Of a stretch of 64,000 nucleotides of DNA, positions 55,206 through 63,880 are shown piece by piece. This stretch comes from Iodobacter sp025352645. GTDB lineage: Bacteria; Pseudomonadota; Gammaproteobacteria; Burkholderiales; Chitinibacteraceae. Each line of letters opens with the position of its first letter. The first letter of the stretch is position 1. The position numbers and the translations under genes are program-made. The stretch lies in the NCBI RefSeq assembly GCF_033446605.1, contig NZ_JAWQUO010000005.1, forward strand, positions 117,354-181,353, in the 5' to 3' direction. Under the pieces are notes generated by a model, which was not told the origin of the DNA, made no database searches, and worked only from the letters and a program-made list of their open reading frames with translations.

Positions 55206-56519
55206 TTGCAAGCACAAAAATTCAACAGCCCCGCCGTTAACGCTCATATCCAAAAAATCAGCAGCCAGATCAGCGATCCTGATTTACGGCAGCTGTTTAG
55301 CCAGTGCTACCCCAATACCCTCGACACCACGGTGGTGTTTAAAACCATAAACAATTTGCCAGACACCTTTGTGATTACCGGCGATATCCACGCCATGTGG
55401 CTAAGAGATAGCGCGGCGCAGGTTTGGCCCTATCTGCTGCATCTGCCGCAAGACCCACAGCTTACCGCCATGATTGCAGGGCTAATCCGCCGCCATAGCG
55501 CCTGCATCTTGATCGACCCTTACGCCAATGCCTTTAATGATGGCCCCGGCCATAGCGAATGGATGAGCGACCATACCGCCATGCTACCCGAGCTGCACGA
55601 GCGCAAATGGGAGCTAGATTCGCTCTGCTACGCTATCCGCCTGGCCCATGGCTTTTGGCAAAACAGCGCCGAGCGCACTCCCTTTGATAGCCAGTGGTTA
55701 GCAGCCATGAAACTGGCGGTGGCCACGATGCAAGTGCAGCAGCGCAAACAGCAGCGCGGCCCCTACTCATTTACCCGCAGCGGCAGCTGGCAAGCCGATA
55801 CCTTAGCTTGCGATGGCTGGGGCAATCCAAGCAAACCGGTGGGGCTGATTGCCTCGATGTTTAGGCCATCAGACGACGCCACCGTGTTCCCTTTTTTGGT
55901 GCCATCTAATTTTTTTGCGGTTGTGAGCCTGCGCCAACTGGCAGCTATGGTGGACGCGCTATTTGGCGATAGCGCCTTTGCCAGCCAATGCCAAGCGCTT
56001 GCGGATGAAGTGGCCGCAGCCCTGCAACAATGTGCCATTGTTCAGCACCCTAAACATGGCGTAGTCTATGCCTTTGAGATCGACGGCTATGGCAGCGCCC
56101 TACTGATGGACGACGCCAATATCCCCAGCCTGTTATCCCTGCCCTATCTAGGCGCGATCGCAGCAGACGATCCGGTGTATATCAATACCCGCCGCTTTGC
56201 TTTATCGACGGACAACCCATGGTTTTTTAAGAGTGATCAGTTTGAAGGCAACGGCAGCCCGCATACACTCGCTCCGATGATCTGGCCGATGTCCATCATC
56301 ATGCGTGCCTTAACCAGCGATCAAGACGATGAGATCAGCCACTGCCTGCAGATGCTAAAAACCAGCCACGCCAGCACTTGGCTGATGCACGAATCTTTTG
56401 CGCCAGACCAGCCCGCCCGCTTTACCCGCAGCTGGTTTGCATGGGCCAACACCCTGTTTGGAGAGCTGATCAGTAAGCTGGCACAAAACCGCCCCCATTT
56501 ATTACTAAAGAAGGATTGA
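55206..56519 (+). CDS. GH125 exo-alpha-1,6-mannosidase
   Basis: 437 residues. The family signature (formerly DUF1237) is clear: TVVFKTINNLPDTFVITGDI, HAMWLRDSAAQVWPYL, LIDPYANAFNDG, HERKWELDSLCYAIRLA and the late SDQFEGNGSPHTLAPMIWPMSII. These are metal-independent alpha-mannosidases that trim alpha-1,6-linked mannose. The TTG start with TGAGG six bases upstream is preferred to a GTG at 55137, which lies in repeat-like DNA. Part of the mannose cluster, four bases before the AGE gene. Confidence 0.88.
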   Translation: MQAQKFNSPAVNAHIQKISSQISDPDLRQLFSQCYPNTLDTTVVFKTINNLPDTFVITGDIHAMWLRDSAAQVWPYLLHLPQDPQLTAMIAGLIRRHSACILIDPYANAFNDGPGHSEWMSDHTAMLPELHERKWELDSLCYAIRLAHGFWQNSAERTPFDSQWLAAMKLAVATMQVQQRKQQRGPYSFTRSGSWQADTLACDGWGNPSKPVGLIASMFRPSDDATVFPFLVPSNFFAVVSLRQLAAMVDALFGDSAFASQCQALADEVAAALQQCAIVQHPKHGVVYAFEIDGYGSALLMDDANIPSLLSLPYLGAIAADDPVYINTRRFALSTDNPWFFKSDQFEGNGSPHTLAPMIWPMSIIMRALTSDQDDEISHCLQMLKTSHASTWLMHESFAPDQPARFTRSWFAWANTLFGELISKLAQNRPHLLLKKD

Positions 56520-56522
56520 GTG

Positions 56523-57689
56523 ATGTTCCGTACACGAGAATTCTTACTAAAGCATATCCGTCATACCTTGGCCTTTTATGACCCAATCTCTGTCGATTCT
56601 AATGGGGGCTTCTATCATTTTTATATGGATGACGGCACGGTTTACGATGGCGAAACGCGCCATCTGGTCTCTTCCACCCGCTTTGTTTTTAATAATGCAA
56701 TGGCATGGTTGCAGTTTGGCGATGCCAAATATCAGGAACGCGTCAGGCACGGCATAGATTTCATCCGCAAGGCGCACCTCAACCCAGTGACTGGCGGCTA
56801 CGCATGGGAAATTAAAAACGGTGAAGTTCTGGACGCCACCAACCACTGCTATGGCCTAGCCTTTGTGATGCTGGCTTACAGCTGTGCCATTCAATGTGGC
56901 ATTGATGAAGCCAAAGCATGGCTGAGTGAAACTTTCGACACCATGGAGCAGCATTTCTGGCTGCCCGAATACGGCGTTTACGCCAGCGGCGCCGATGCCA
57001 ACTGGCTGCTCGATGATTATCGCGGCCAAAACGACAATATGCACGGCTGCGAAGCCATGCTGGCGGCCTTTGAAGCCACCGGCGAAGCGCGCTATTTAGA
57101 ACGCGCAAAAATGCTGGCCGACCATTTTACCCGCCGCCAAGCCGCACTAACAGAAGGCCAAATATGGGAGCACTTTCGCACCGATTGGACTGCAAATTTG
57201 CAGTACAACCGTGGCAACAAAACCAATATTTTTCGCCCTTGGGGCGTGCAAACTGGCCACCAGACCGAATGGGCAAAACTATTACTCATTTTAGATCGGC
57301 ACGACCCGCAGCCTTGGCACCTAGCCCGCGCCCGCGAACTATTCGACGCCGCCATGCAATCAGGCTGGGACGAAGCACATGGCGGGCTAATCTACGGCTA
57401 CGACTTAGACGGCGAGCCTTACGATCAGGATAAATACTTCTGGGTGCAAGCCGAATCCCTCGCCGCCGCCGCCCTGCTGGCAGACCGCACTGGGGATGAA
57501 AAATACTGGCAAGCCTACGACAAAATCTGGGCCTACAGCTGGCAGCACTTCGTAGACCACCAGTATGGCGCTTGGTATCGCGTGCTCAGCCCCGATAATA
57601 AAAAAATCGACCAACACAAATCACCCGCCGGTAAAACCGACTACCACACCATGGGCGCGTGTTATGAGGTTTTGAAGGTGGTGGAGTAA
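56523..57689 (+). CDS. AGE-family sugar epimerase, probable mannose isomerase
   Basis: 388 residues of the (alpha/alpha)6-barrel AGE/YihS family. Visible are RHLVSSTRFVFNNAMAW, YGLAFVMLAYS, the NDNMHGCEAMLAAFEATG motif near residue 172 and a final YHTMGACYEVLK. Members interconvert N-acetylglucosamine/N-acetylmannosamine or mannose/fructose. The nearby mannosidase and fructokinase favour mannose to fructose. It follows the GH125 stop by three bases, with AAGGA upstream of the ATG. Confidence 0.85.
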   Translation: MFRTREFLLKHIRHTLAFYDPISVDSNGGFYHFYMDDGTVYDGETRHLVSSTRFVFNNAMAWLQFGDAKYQERVRHGIDFIRKAHLNPVTGGYAWEIKNGEVLDATNHCYGLAFVMLAYSCAIQCGIDEAKAWLSETFDTMEQHFWLPEYGVYASGADANWLLDDYRGQNDNMHGCEAMLAAFEATGEARYLERAKMLADHFTRRQAALTEGQIWEHFRTDWTANLQYNRGNKTNIFRPWGVQTGHQTEWAKLLLILDRHDPQPWHLARARELFDAAMQSGWDEAHGGLIYGYDLDGEPYDQDKYFWVQAESLAAAALLADRTGDEKYWQAYDKIWAYSWQHFVDHQYGAWYRVLSPDNKKIDQHKSPAGKTDYHTMGACYEVLKVVE

Positions 57690-57834
57690 GGAGAAAAAAC
57701 GTATGGCACAATCGCCGCAGGTATTGCGCCATTAAGGCATAGATTCCTTACTTGATTCGAGGATTAAGCTTGCGTGCTCACGTTTTCCATCGATCTGCTT
57801 AGCTTGTTGTTTCGTATCCAATCGAATACACTCA

Positions 57835-58131
57835 ATGAACACATTCCACAGCTCTGATGAATTCAATACTTGGCTGGCCTCTTTGAAAGACAAGCTAGCT
57901 AAGGCCAAAATATTGCAACGCATACGTCGCGCTATGAATGGCAACTTTGGTGACTGTGAGTCGGTTGGTGGTGGGGTATCCGAAATGAAGATCGATTATG
58001 GCCCTGGTTATCGTGTTTATTTTACTCGCCGTGGTGCAGTGATTTATTTATTGCTGCACGGTGGTGATAAGTCCACGCAATCACGTGACATTGAGCGTGC
58101 CAAGGTAATGGCCGCAAGCCTTGAGGAATAA
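57835..58131 (+). CDS. RelE/ParE-superfamily addiction-module toxin (HigB-like)
   Basis: 98 residues matching the short RelE/ParE killer-protein pattern: FNTWLASLKDKLAKAKILQRIRRAMNGNFGDCESVGGGVSEMKIDYGPGYRVYF, then IYLLLHGGDKSTQSRDIERA. The GYRVYF strand carries the Arg and Tyr typical of these ribosome-dependent RNases. The antitoxin follows 3 bp later on the same strand. Toxin-first order is as in HigBA. Confidence 0.88.
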   Translation: MNTFHSSDEFNTWLASLKDKLAKAKILQRIRRAMNGNFGDCESVGGGVSEMKIDYGPGYRVYFTRRGAVIYLLLHGGDKSTQSRDIERAKVMAASLEE

Positions 58132-58134
58132 ATC

Positions 58135-58419
58135 ATGACTACTTTTAACCCATTTGATGTGGCAGATCATCTTGATGATGAAGAAACCATCAGTGCTTAC
58201 TTATCTGAAGCGCTTGCAGATCCTGATCCAGCCATGTTTTTACTTGCCATCAAAGACGTAGCTCGCGCCCGTGGCATGACGCAACTCGCTAAAGATTCTG
58301 GACTAGGCAGAGAGAGCTTATACAAAGCACTTGCACCGGGCAGCAAACCTCGTTACGAAACGATTATGAAGCTCTTGCATGGGCTAGGAATTAAATTAAA
58401 CGCCACACCTGCGGCATAA
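58135..58419 (+). CDS. HigA-like addiction-module antitoxin
   Basis: 94 residues. The N-terminal 40 bind the toxin in relatives, and the C-terminal half is a helix-turn-helix (GMTQLAKDSGLGRESLYKALAPGSKPRYETIMKLLHGLGIKL). It has a strong GAGGA ribosome site in the toxin's last codons. It probably represses its own operon. A terminator follows. Confidence 0.88.
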   Translation: MTTFNPFDVADHLDDEETISAYLSEALADPDPAMFLLAIKDVARARGMTQLAKDSGLGRESLYKALAPGSKPRYETIMKLLHGLGIKLNATPAA

Positions 58420-58430
58420 TCCAAGCATAA

Positions 58431-58460
58431 AACAATGGCGACCAGATGGTCGCCATTGTT
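58431..58460 (+). terminator. Terminator after toxin-antitoxin genes
   Basis: AACAATGGCGACCA and the complementary TGGTCGCCATTGTT form a 13-bp stem with a very small loop, 12 bp after the antitoxin stop. Confidence 0.75.
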
Positions 58461-58636
58461 GTTTATCCCTACTCTATTCGCAGATTAATTCCCCATTTTT
58501 AAGCATATTTAAAAAATAAAGATCGAGCCATTTAATATTGGGGATTTCGGGATTTAACTGTGGTTCATCCCCAGCTTTACGTTAGCAGCTCAAATTGAGT
58601 CATTTATTATGTATATCTACGCTATAAAATTAGTTC

Positions 58637-58765
58637 TGTAGGGCGGGTTAGCCGCAGGCGTAACCCGCGATTTAGGCTAATAAGCTAAGCGCAAAGTAAA
58701 TCAGCAGGTGGTTTGTACTTGGTAACATCCTACAGCGCGGGTTGATAAACCTAACCCGCTCTACA
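58637..58765. repeat. 129-bp palindromic repeat with GGCGGGTTAG ends
   Basis: Inverted ends TGTAGGGCGGGTTAG and the complement of CTAACCCGCTCTACA. An inner GCCGCAGGCGTAACCCGC arm is included. It lies in the 385-bp gap between the antitoxin terminator and the broken gene; the rest of the gap has no gene. Confidence 0.6.
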
Positions 58766-58804
58766 AGACTCTTTGCTCCTCACTAGTCTTGACTTAAAAT
58801 GCCC

Positions 58805-59700
58805 TTACGGGCATTTTAAAACAGCCACAAGATATTGTAATAGGCGTCGATCTTTCTCTGAAACGCCATGTCTCGGAGAAATTGCCACCTCTGAAGAGTG
58901 GACTAAAATACTTCTTGATTCAGAACCCGACATAAATGAAAAAAATAAAATTATCCCTATCAGTTTTTCATTTTTCCGTTCAAAAGTAACATTCCAAATT
59001 CTAGAATTTTTATGAATAAAATCATCCATCAACAAACTTAAAGACGCTCTCAAGTCTGAATCGTTTTTACTTATAAAAACCTGATTTTTAGCATTTATTA
59101 TTTTTGACACATCTAGTGCAACAACACCACACTCCATAGGCACTGCGTTTTCTAAAAAAATATCCTCAAGCTGTTTGCAGGCTTTTCTCACATTGCTTTC
59201 AATTTTCTCACACCTTGATACTCGCTTGCACTCTACCCATACAGCTCTCCCCTCTACCATAAACCCAGTATCTTATTTCGCATTAAAAATAGTTTCAACT
59301 CCTTTTAATGAAAAATTAAACTTCGCAGCAATAATTGCTTCAAATAAAAAATTTCGGCCTTTTGTTGAATTTTTGGTTTCATCAGAAACATCACAAGGGC
59401 CATCCACCCCATTTGTAATTTTTTCACGATAGGCTCAATAAGATCTAATGGCACCTCCTTGAAAGCATTATATACATCAATAAAACCATATATTTCAAAT
59501 ATAGAACTTACAAAAGAAGGGAATATATCGTTTTTTTCATCAATAGGTTTATTCTTACATTCAGCGTTGTAATATTTTACCACCCGTTTATAATGTGAAG
59601 CCCTACTAGAATCAATCTTCACACCAATACTTTCCATCCAATGAATCGCTCGGGCATATTCTTCATAAATAACTTCGGATGGCTGTACTAATGTTTTCAT
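58805..59700 (-). pseudogene. Broken gene with a nuclease-like (D/E)xK motif
   Basis: Two frames here are parts of one gene. From 59700 a frame reads to PLDLIEPIVKKLQ near 59415; moving back one frame there gives a sensible run (NGVDGPCDVSDETKNSTKG, then RNFLFEAIIAAKFNFS) up to a TAA at 59273-59275. The same frame goes on across it into GFMVEGRAVWVECKRVSR and to the 3' end. So one frameshift and one stop have disabled it. VWVECKR recalls the E-x-K part of PD-(D/E)XK nucleases. It is very AT-rich compared with its neighbours and next to repeats, which points to acquisition and decay. Sequencing error is an alternative for the frameshift but hardly for both. Confidence 0.65.
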
Positions 59701-59763
59701 TATGATCACTTAATAAGTTAGTTCAATAACGTTTTATAAAAATACAAAACCACCTTTTATTTA

Positions 59764-60307
59764 CCTAATTAAGTCTCTTGCTCAAAGAAGTCTTTGCATA
59801 CATATAGTGCGTACTAAAAGCGAAGCTCAGCACCTCATAATAGCGCCAATTTTGGCTTAAAACATTCAATTCCTACTGCGTAATTACCATCTAATGTTAC
59901 GCAGTAGCCATTTTTTCAGTGCCTTTGGCACGTTGATTTAGGTGCGGGATCTCCGCTTGGAACTTACTTTCTTGTACGGCCCAAGCAAGTAAGCAAAGAA
60001 AGCCGCCCCAACCAGCACGAAGGCCCCTCACTGCGGATAATCGACTCGGCGAAAAAGGCTGCTCGGGAACAAGCCCGCTACCCCTTTTCCGAAACCCCAA
60101 TCCGCTTATTCCTCGCTTCGGCGTGCTTCAAGGGGATTTTTAGCCCCATGCAGAGAACGTAATCATTGTGTTTTTTCGCTACTTGCTAAGACAAAAGCAA
60201 TTTGGTTAACGCGTATGGGGTTTTACCCACCCTACAAATGCAAAAACAACGTGCGACTGTAATAAATCGACTTACATTAGCGTTATTGAGCAAGAGACAT
60301 AATCAGA
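59764..60307. mobile_element. 544-bp element with family A terminal repeats
   Basis: The left end CCTAATTAAGTCTCTTGCTC and right end TGAGCAAGAGACATAATCAG match the ends of the 181-bp MITE, but the interior is different and three times longer. It contains a GC-rich stretch (59950-60130) and a 67-codon frame without support. No target duplication is evident. It fills most of the gap 59701-60482. Confidence 0.55.
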
Positions 60308-60482
60308 TCCAGTTAAATAAAACACCTTATCTCTTATAAAAAAGCGCTATATCTGGCCGACCAGGTGCAGCGTCATTTATTACTCCTGCCAGTTTACAAA
60401 ACAATCGCTGTGATATGCTTGCTTTTTTCTTACCAAAAATCATGCGATTGGTTACAAAAAGCCATCAAAAAAGGACACGCAA

Positions 60483-61091
60483 ATGATTGCCGTTAGCAGC
60501 ATCAGTAACCAAGACCTTATGACCCAAGCACGAGATATTTTACGTGGCAAATGGACCACGCCGGTTTTAGTCAGCCTTGTGTACGTCATCGTCATTGCAA
60601 TACTCAACCAGCCTGGAGTCATCCCCGCCGCTTTAAGCCTTCTGGTTTCAGGCCCTATTGCCCTAGGTTTTACTTACTTTTATTTAGCGATTATTCGTGA
60701 ACAAAAAGTTGATACCAATTTATTGACCAAAGGCTTTACAGAGTTTATTCCATCACTCCTCACTTACCTGCTTACCTTATTGCTTATTATCCTTTGGATG
60801 ATACTACTGATTATTCCTGGGATAATGGCGGCTTATTCTTATGCGCTGGTATTTTATATTCGCCGTGATCAGCCAGAATTAGACATTATGGCAACGCTTA
60901 ATCGTAGTAAAGCGCTGATGTATGGCAATCGCTGGAAGCTATGCTATCTTCACTTTCGGTTTTTTGGATGGTTTTTACTTTCAATTATAACTTGCGGCAT
61001 TGGATTTTTATGGTTCCTACCTTATATCCAAACTACTTCTGCTCTTTTCTATGAAGACTTAATTCAAAACGAACAAAGCCCTCAGCAATAA
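60483..61091 (+). CDS. DUF975-like multi-pass membrane protein
   Basis: 202 residues. After a short cytoplasmic start (DLMTQARDILRGKWTTPVLVSL) come about five hydrophobic helices. A central LLLIILWMILLIIPGIMAAYSYALVFYI and the later DIMATLNRSKALMYGNRWKLCYLHF segment are as in DUF975 proteins. Function unknown. A strong AAAGGA ribosome site lies 7 bp before the ATG. Confidence 0.75.
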   Translation: MIAVSSISNQDLMTQARDILRGKWTTPVLVSLVYVIVIAILNQPGVIPAALSLLVSGPIALGFTYFYLAIIREQKVDTNLLTKGFTEFIPSLLTYLLTLLLIILWMILLIIPGIMAAYSYALVFYIRRDQPELDIMATLNRSKALMYGNRWKLCYLHFRFFGWFLLSIITCGIGFLWFLPYIQTTSALFYEDLIQNEQSPQQ

Positions 61092-61096
61092 AACCA

Positions 61097-61140
61097 CACT
61101 AAGCAATAAGGCGCACACTTTGCCGCCTTATTGTTTAGTG
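61097..61140. terminator. Bidirectional terminator between DUF975 and DUF445 genes
   Basis: CACTAA...CAATAAGGCG and CGCCTTATTG...TTAGTG pair, a long stem between the convergent genes. Confidence 0.75.
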
Positions 61141-61148
61141 CTTGCCCA

Positions 61149-62444
61149 TTAAGCCAAATACCCCGCCACACAATAAATCAGCAGGCCTACCAATCCACCC
61201 ACTAAAGTGCCGCTAACGCGGATAAATTGTAAATCTGTGCCGATATTCAGCTCAATGCGCTCCACCATATATTGCTCATCCCATGTTTTAACTTGATCAC
61301 TGATAAATACGCCGATTCTTTCTCGGTATTCTTCAATAATCGGTGGGGCGGCGTTTTCTATTTGGGCGTTAATCCACTGCTGTATTTCAGCACTTTCCTG
61401 CAGGCTTTTACCCAGAGTTGCCGCTAGAGCAACAATATTGGCGCGAATTGTAGAATCAACGCGGTGCAAATCGCTATGCAGCCAGGTGAGCAATTGCCCC
61501 CACAGCGTTTCAATATATTCACCGAGGGCAGGGTGAGAAATTAATTCGTTTTTAATCACTTCGCCCCTTTGCTTAAACTCTACATCGTGCTTTAATTTTT
61601 CTACAAACTGTGCAATATAGCCGTCAAACTGCAGGCGTAAATGGTGTTGTGGGTTTTCCTGCATGGCGCGTAATTCTTTTTGCACCGCTGCTAGTATTTT
61701 TTCAGATAAATATTTGCTGGCGACTTTATCCAGCGCCATATATTTTAAGAATGAAATTTCATGCGCTGCCACCTCTGCTAGCGTTTCTTGCGTTTCAATA
61801 CGGCCTAGAATTTTATCTAGCTCGTGCAGCACCTCATTTAATACATGATGATGGCGGCCATTTTGAGTTAAAGATTCTAAAATATGGCCGCTGAATTTAC
61901 TGATATCAATACGCTGTAATTCAGCCAGCATATTGCTTTTTAAAAATACCAATAAGCGCCCGTCATGCAGCGTATTAAGGCTATAAGAAAGCATGCGCAC
62001 CAATAGATTAGCGGAATGGCGCACGTTTTCTTTTTGATTTAACCAAGCGGCTATTTTTAAAGCAGGATTAAACTCACGTATTTTGCCAACGATGCGTTCG
62101 GGCGATAAAAAATTACTCTGGATAAAACTACCAAGGCTATCGGCAATACGCATTTTATTTCTGGGTACGATAGCTGTATGCGGAATAGGTAAGCCCAGCG
62201 GCCTACGAAACAAAGCCACTACCGCAAACCAATCGGCTAGCGCCCCCACCATAGCGGCTTCGGCAAAGGCACAAAGATAAGCCAATGCCGGATAGCGCGA
62301 TTTATAAAGAGTGCCCAGCACAAACACCACGGCAAAAAAGATTAATAAGGCCAATGGCAGTAATTTAGCCTGTTTTAATTTTTGGCGTTTAAGTGCAAGT
62401 TCTGCGCTTTCTATCGCCTGATAGAGATCATTGCTAGATGTCAT
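61149..62444 (-). CDS. DUF445-family membrane protein (YjiN-like)
   Basis: 431 residues. Two hydrophobic segments near the N-terminus (LLPLALLIFFAVVFVLG; AAMVGALADWFAVVALFRRP) and one at the C-terminus (VSGTLVGGLVGLLIYCVAGYL) flank a long helical middle. ADWFAVVALFRRPLGLPIPHTAIVPRNKMRIADSLG is the DUF445 signature. Function unknown. Which Met starts the protein is uncertain; the one at 62444 is chosen, and 62483 is possible. There is no good ribosome site at either. Confidence 0.87.
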   Translation of the reverse strand: MTSSNDLYQAIESAELALKRQKLKQAKLLPLALLIFFAVVFVLGTLYKSRYPALAYLCAFAEAAMVGALADWFAVVALFRRPLGLPIPHTAIVPRNKMRIADSLGSFIQSNFLSPERIVGKIREFNPALKIAAWLNQKENVRHSANLLVRMLSYSLNTLHDGRLLVFLKSNMLAELQRIDISKFSGHILESLTQNGRHHHVLNEVLHELDKILGRIETQETLAEVAAHEISFLKYMALDKVASKYLSEKILAAVQKELRAMQENPQHHLRLQFDGYIAQFVEKLKHDVEFKQRGEVIKNELISHPALGEYIETLWGQLLTWLHSDLHRVDSTIRANIVALAATLGKSLQESAEIQQWINAQIENAAPPIIEEYRERIGVFISDQVKTWDEQYMVERIELNIGTDLQFIRVSGTLVGGLVGLLIYCVAGYLA

Positions 62445-62580
62445 TGGAATACACATAAAAAGGATAAGGCAGATTAACACCAACAGGTTTCAAATCCACG
62501 GCGAGTGGCCGTGATTTTTTTACAAAGCAATACGCGATATAATCCACAAGAATAAAACATCGTTTACAAAACACACAGAA

Positions 62581-62719
62581 GGGAGCCTCAAAAAAACCAC
62601 ATGCTCTTATCATACTGCCTTGCGCAATAATAAAACCCCCTTGCATATCAAGTATATGCAGCGCTATTTTTTTTAGCACGCGCTTTATCTTATTAGGTAG
62701 ATCGCTTTTTCGAGCCCCC
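62581..62719. repeat. Dispersed palindromic repeat, family B, copy 2
   Basis: 139 bp, ends GGGAGCCTCAAAAAAACC and the complement of CTTTTTCGAGCCCCC, with the inner CATATCAAGTATATGCAGCG corresponding to copy 1 (7819-7959). Diverged but similar throughout. Confidence 0.6.
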
Positions 62720-62731
62720 TAAAAGCCAATC

Positions 62732-63020
62732 TTATCAAGTTAAGCAATATGCCATTCATATAATGAATGCAACCCGCTTTTTTTCAGCATTGCTCGCGGG
62801 TTGCACCCCAATCCTATCAACTTAGGCACACCATATAGGATGGGCAAGATGGTTTATCTTGCCCACGCGGATGCACACAGCGTGGGCAAAAAACGCGCCC
62901 ACCCTATACATTCTACAAGCCTTTAAGTTGACAGGATCAGGGTGCAACCCGCTTTGCGATACTTCAATATTTGTGTATGTGGCAAAGCCGTGACAAATAG
63001 TTAAGCTGATAGGATACCCC
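62732..63020. repeat. Family C repeat cluster (two or more tandem units)
   Basis: TATCAAGTTAAG, CCTATCAACTTAGG, TTTAAGTTGACAGGAT and TTAAGCTGATAGGAT occur at about 62738, 62814, 62920 and 63000. Between them are palindromic arms (CGCGGGTTGCACC; GGATGGGCAAGATG...CTTGCCCACGCGG). This fills most of the gap between the DUF445 gene and yaiI. Confidence 0.5.
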
Positions 63021-63138
63021 CTAAAACCACGAAAAAATTGAATTCAATATTAAGAGTATTCTCAAATCATTTTAAGTAGCCACTTTTGCTCTTTTGGTGG
63101 CTAATACCATTCTATTTAGCTTTAGGAGTAGTTTAATC

Positions 63139-63588
63139 ATGCAAATATGGGTTGATGCCGACGCCTGCCCCAAGGTGATTAAAGAGATTTTATTTCGCGC
63201 TGCGGTGCGCTGCCAAATGATCTGCACCTTTGTTGCCAATCAGTATATTCAAACGCCCGCCTCGCCTTTTTTAAAGTCATTGGTGGTGGAGCATGGTTTT
63301 GATGTGGCGGACCGCCGGATTGTGAAGCTGTGCCAGCAAGGCGATTTAATTATCACCTCTGATATCCCCTTGGCCTCTGACGTGATTGCCAAAGGCGGCT
63401 TAGTGCTGGATTCACGTGGCGAGCGCTTAAGTAAAGAGAATATCGGCGAGCGGCTAAATATGCGTGATTTTATGGATACGCTACGCGCCAGCGGCATCGA
63501 CACCGGCGGGCCAAGTGCGATGAACAGCGCCGACCGGCAAAATTTTGCCCGCGCGCTGGATAGTATTTTAAACAAACCCAAATCTTGA
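63139..63588 (+). CDS. yaiI: YaiI/YqxD (UPF0178) family protein
   Basis: 149 residues beginning MQIWVDADACPKVIKEILFRAA, the family hallmark with a PIN-like Asp cluster (VDADACP). Next are GFDVADRRIVKLCQQGDLIITSDIPLASDVI and DSRGERLSKENIGERL. PIN-like fold of unknown activity. AGGAG precedes the ATG by ten bases; the longer upstream frame is rejected. A terminator shared with the Mor-like stub lies 125 bp after it. Confidence 0.92.
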   Translation: MQIWVDADACPKVIKEILFRAAVRCQMICTFVANQYIQTPASPFLKSLVVEHGFDVADRRIVKLCQQGDLIITSDIPLASDVIAKGGLVLDSRGERLSKENIGERLNMRDFMDTLRASGIDTGGPSAMNSADRQNFARALDSILNKPKS

Positions 63589-63713
63589 ACCACGGAGAAA
63601 AAATGAGGGGGTGTGAGATAAATCCACAGGGGTATCCACGATAAGTGGGACTGGCTGGGATGATACGGGAAGCTTTGGGACTGTTGAAGTGAAATACTCT
63701 TGCTGCAGGTGAA

Positions 63714-63750
63714 AAACAAAAACGAGCCGCAAATTGGCTCGTTTTTGTTT
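63714..63750. terminator. Bidirectional terminator between yaiI and the Mor-like stub
   Basis: AAACAAAAACGAGCC and GGCTCGTTTTTGTTT pair perfectly around a 7-nt loop, with T tracts in both directions. Confidence 0.88.
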
Positions 63751-63880
63751 ACACAAACAGATCTTGCTGTCTGCGTGCGATCTCTTCCAGCCGTACTGTT
63801 TTGACAATCTTATAGATCCACTGCAATGACACACCAAACTTGCGGGCCAGATCGCTGTGATTGGTGCCGTCAAATTGTGA
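63749..63880 (-). pseudogene. C-terminal stub of a Mor-type transcription activator, cut by an IS
   Basis: The minus strand reads, for 43 codons to a TAA, QFDGTNHSDLARKFGVSLQ and then WIYKIVKTVRLEEIARRQQDLFV. The helix-turn-helix SDLARKFGVSLQWIYKIVK is that of Mor/C activators of Mu-like phages. The reading runs straight into the IS end at about 63881, where it is lost, so the N-terminus is gone or on the other side of the element. It probably marks an old prophage regulator. Confidence 0.65.

Noticed and set aside
59897..60100. 67-codon frame on the minus strand
   Set aside because: It lies inside the 544-bp repeat element; the sequence has the composition of a widespread non-coding repeat.
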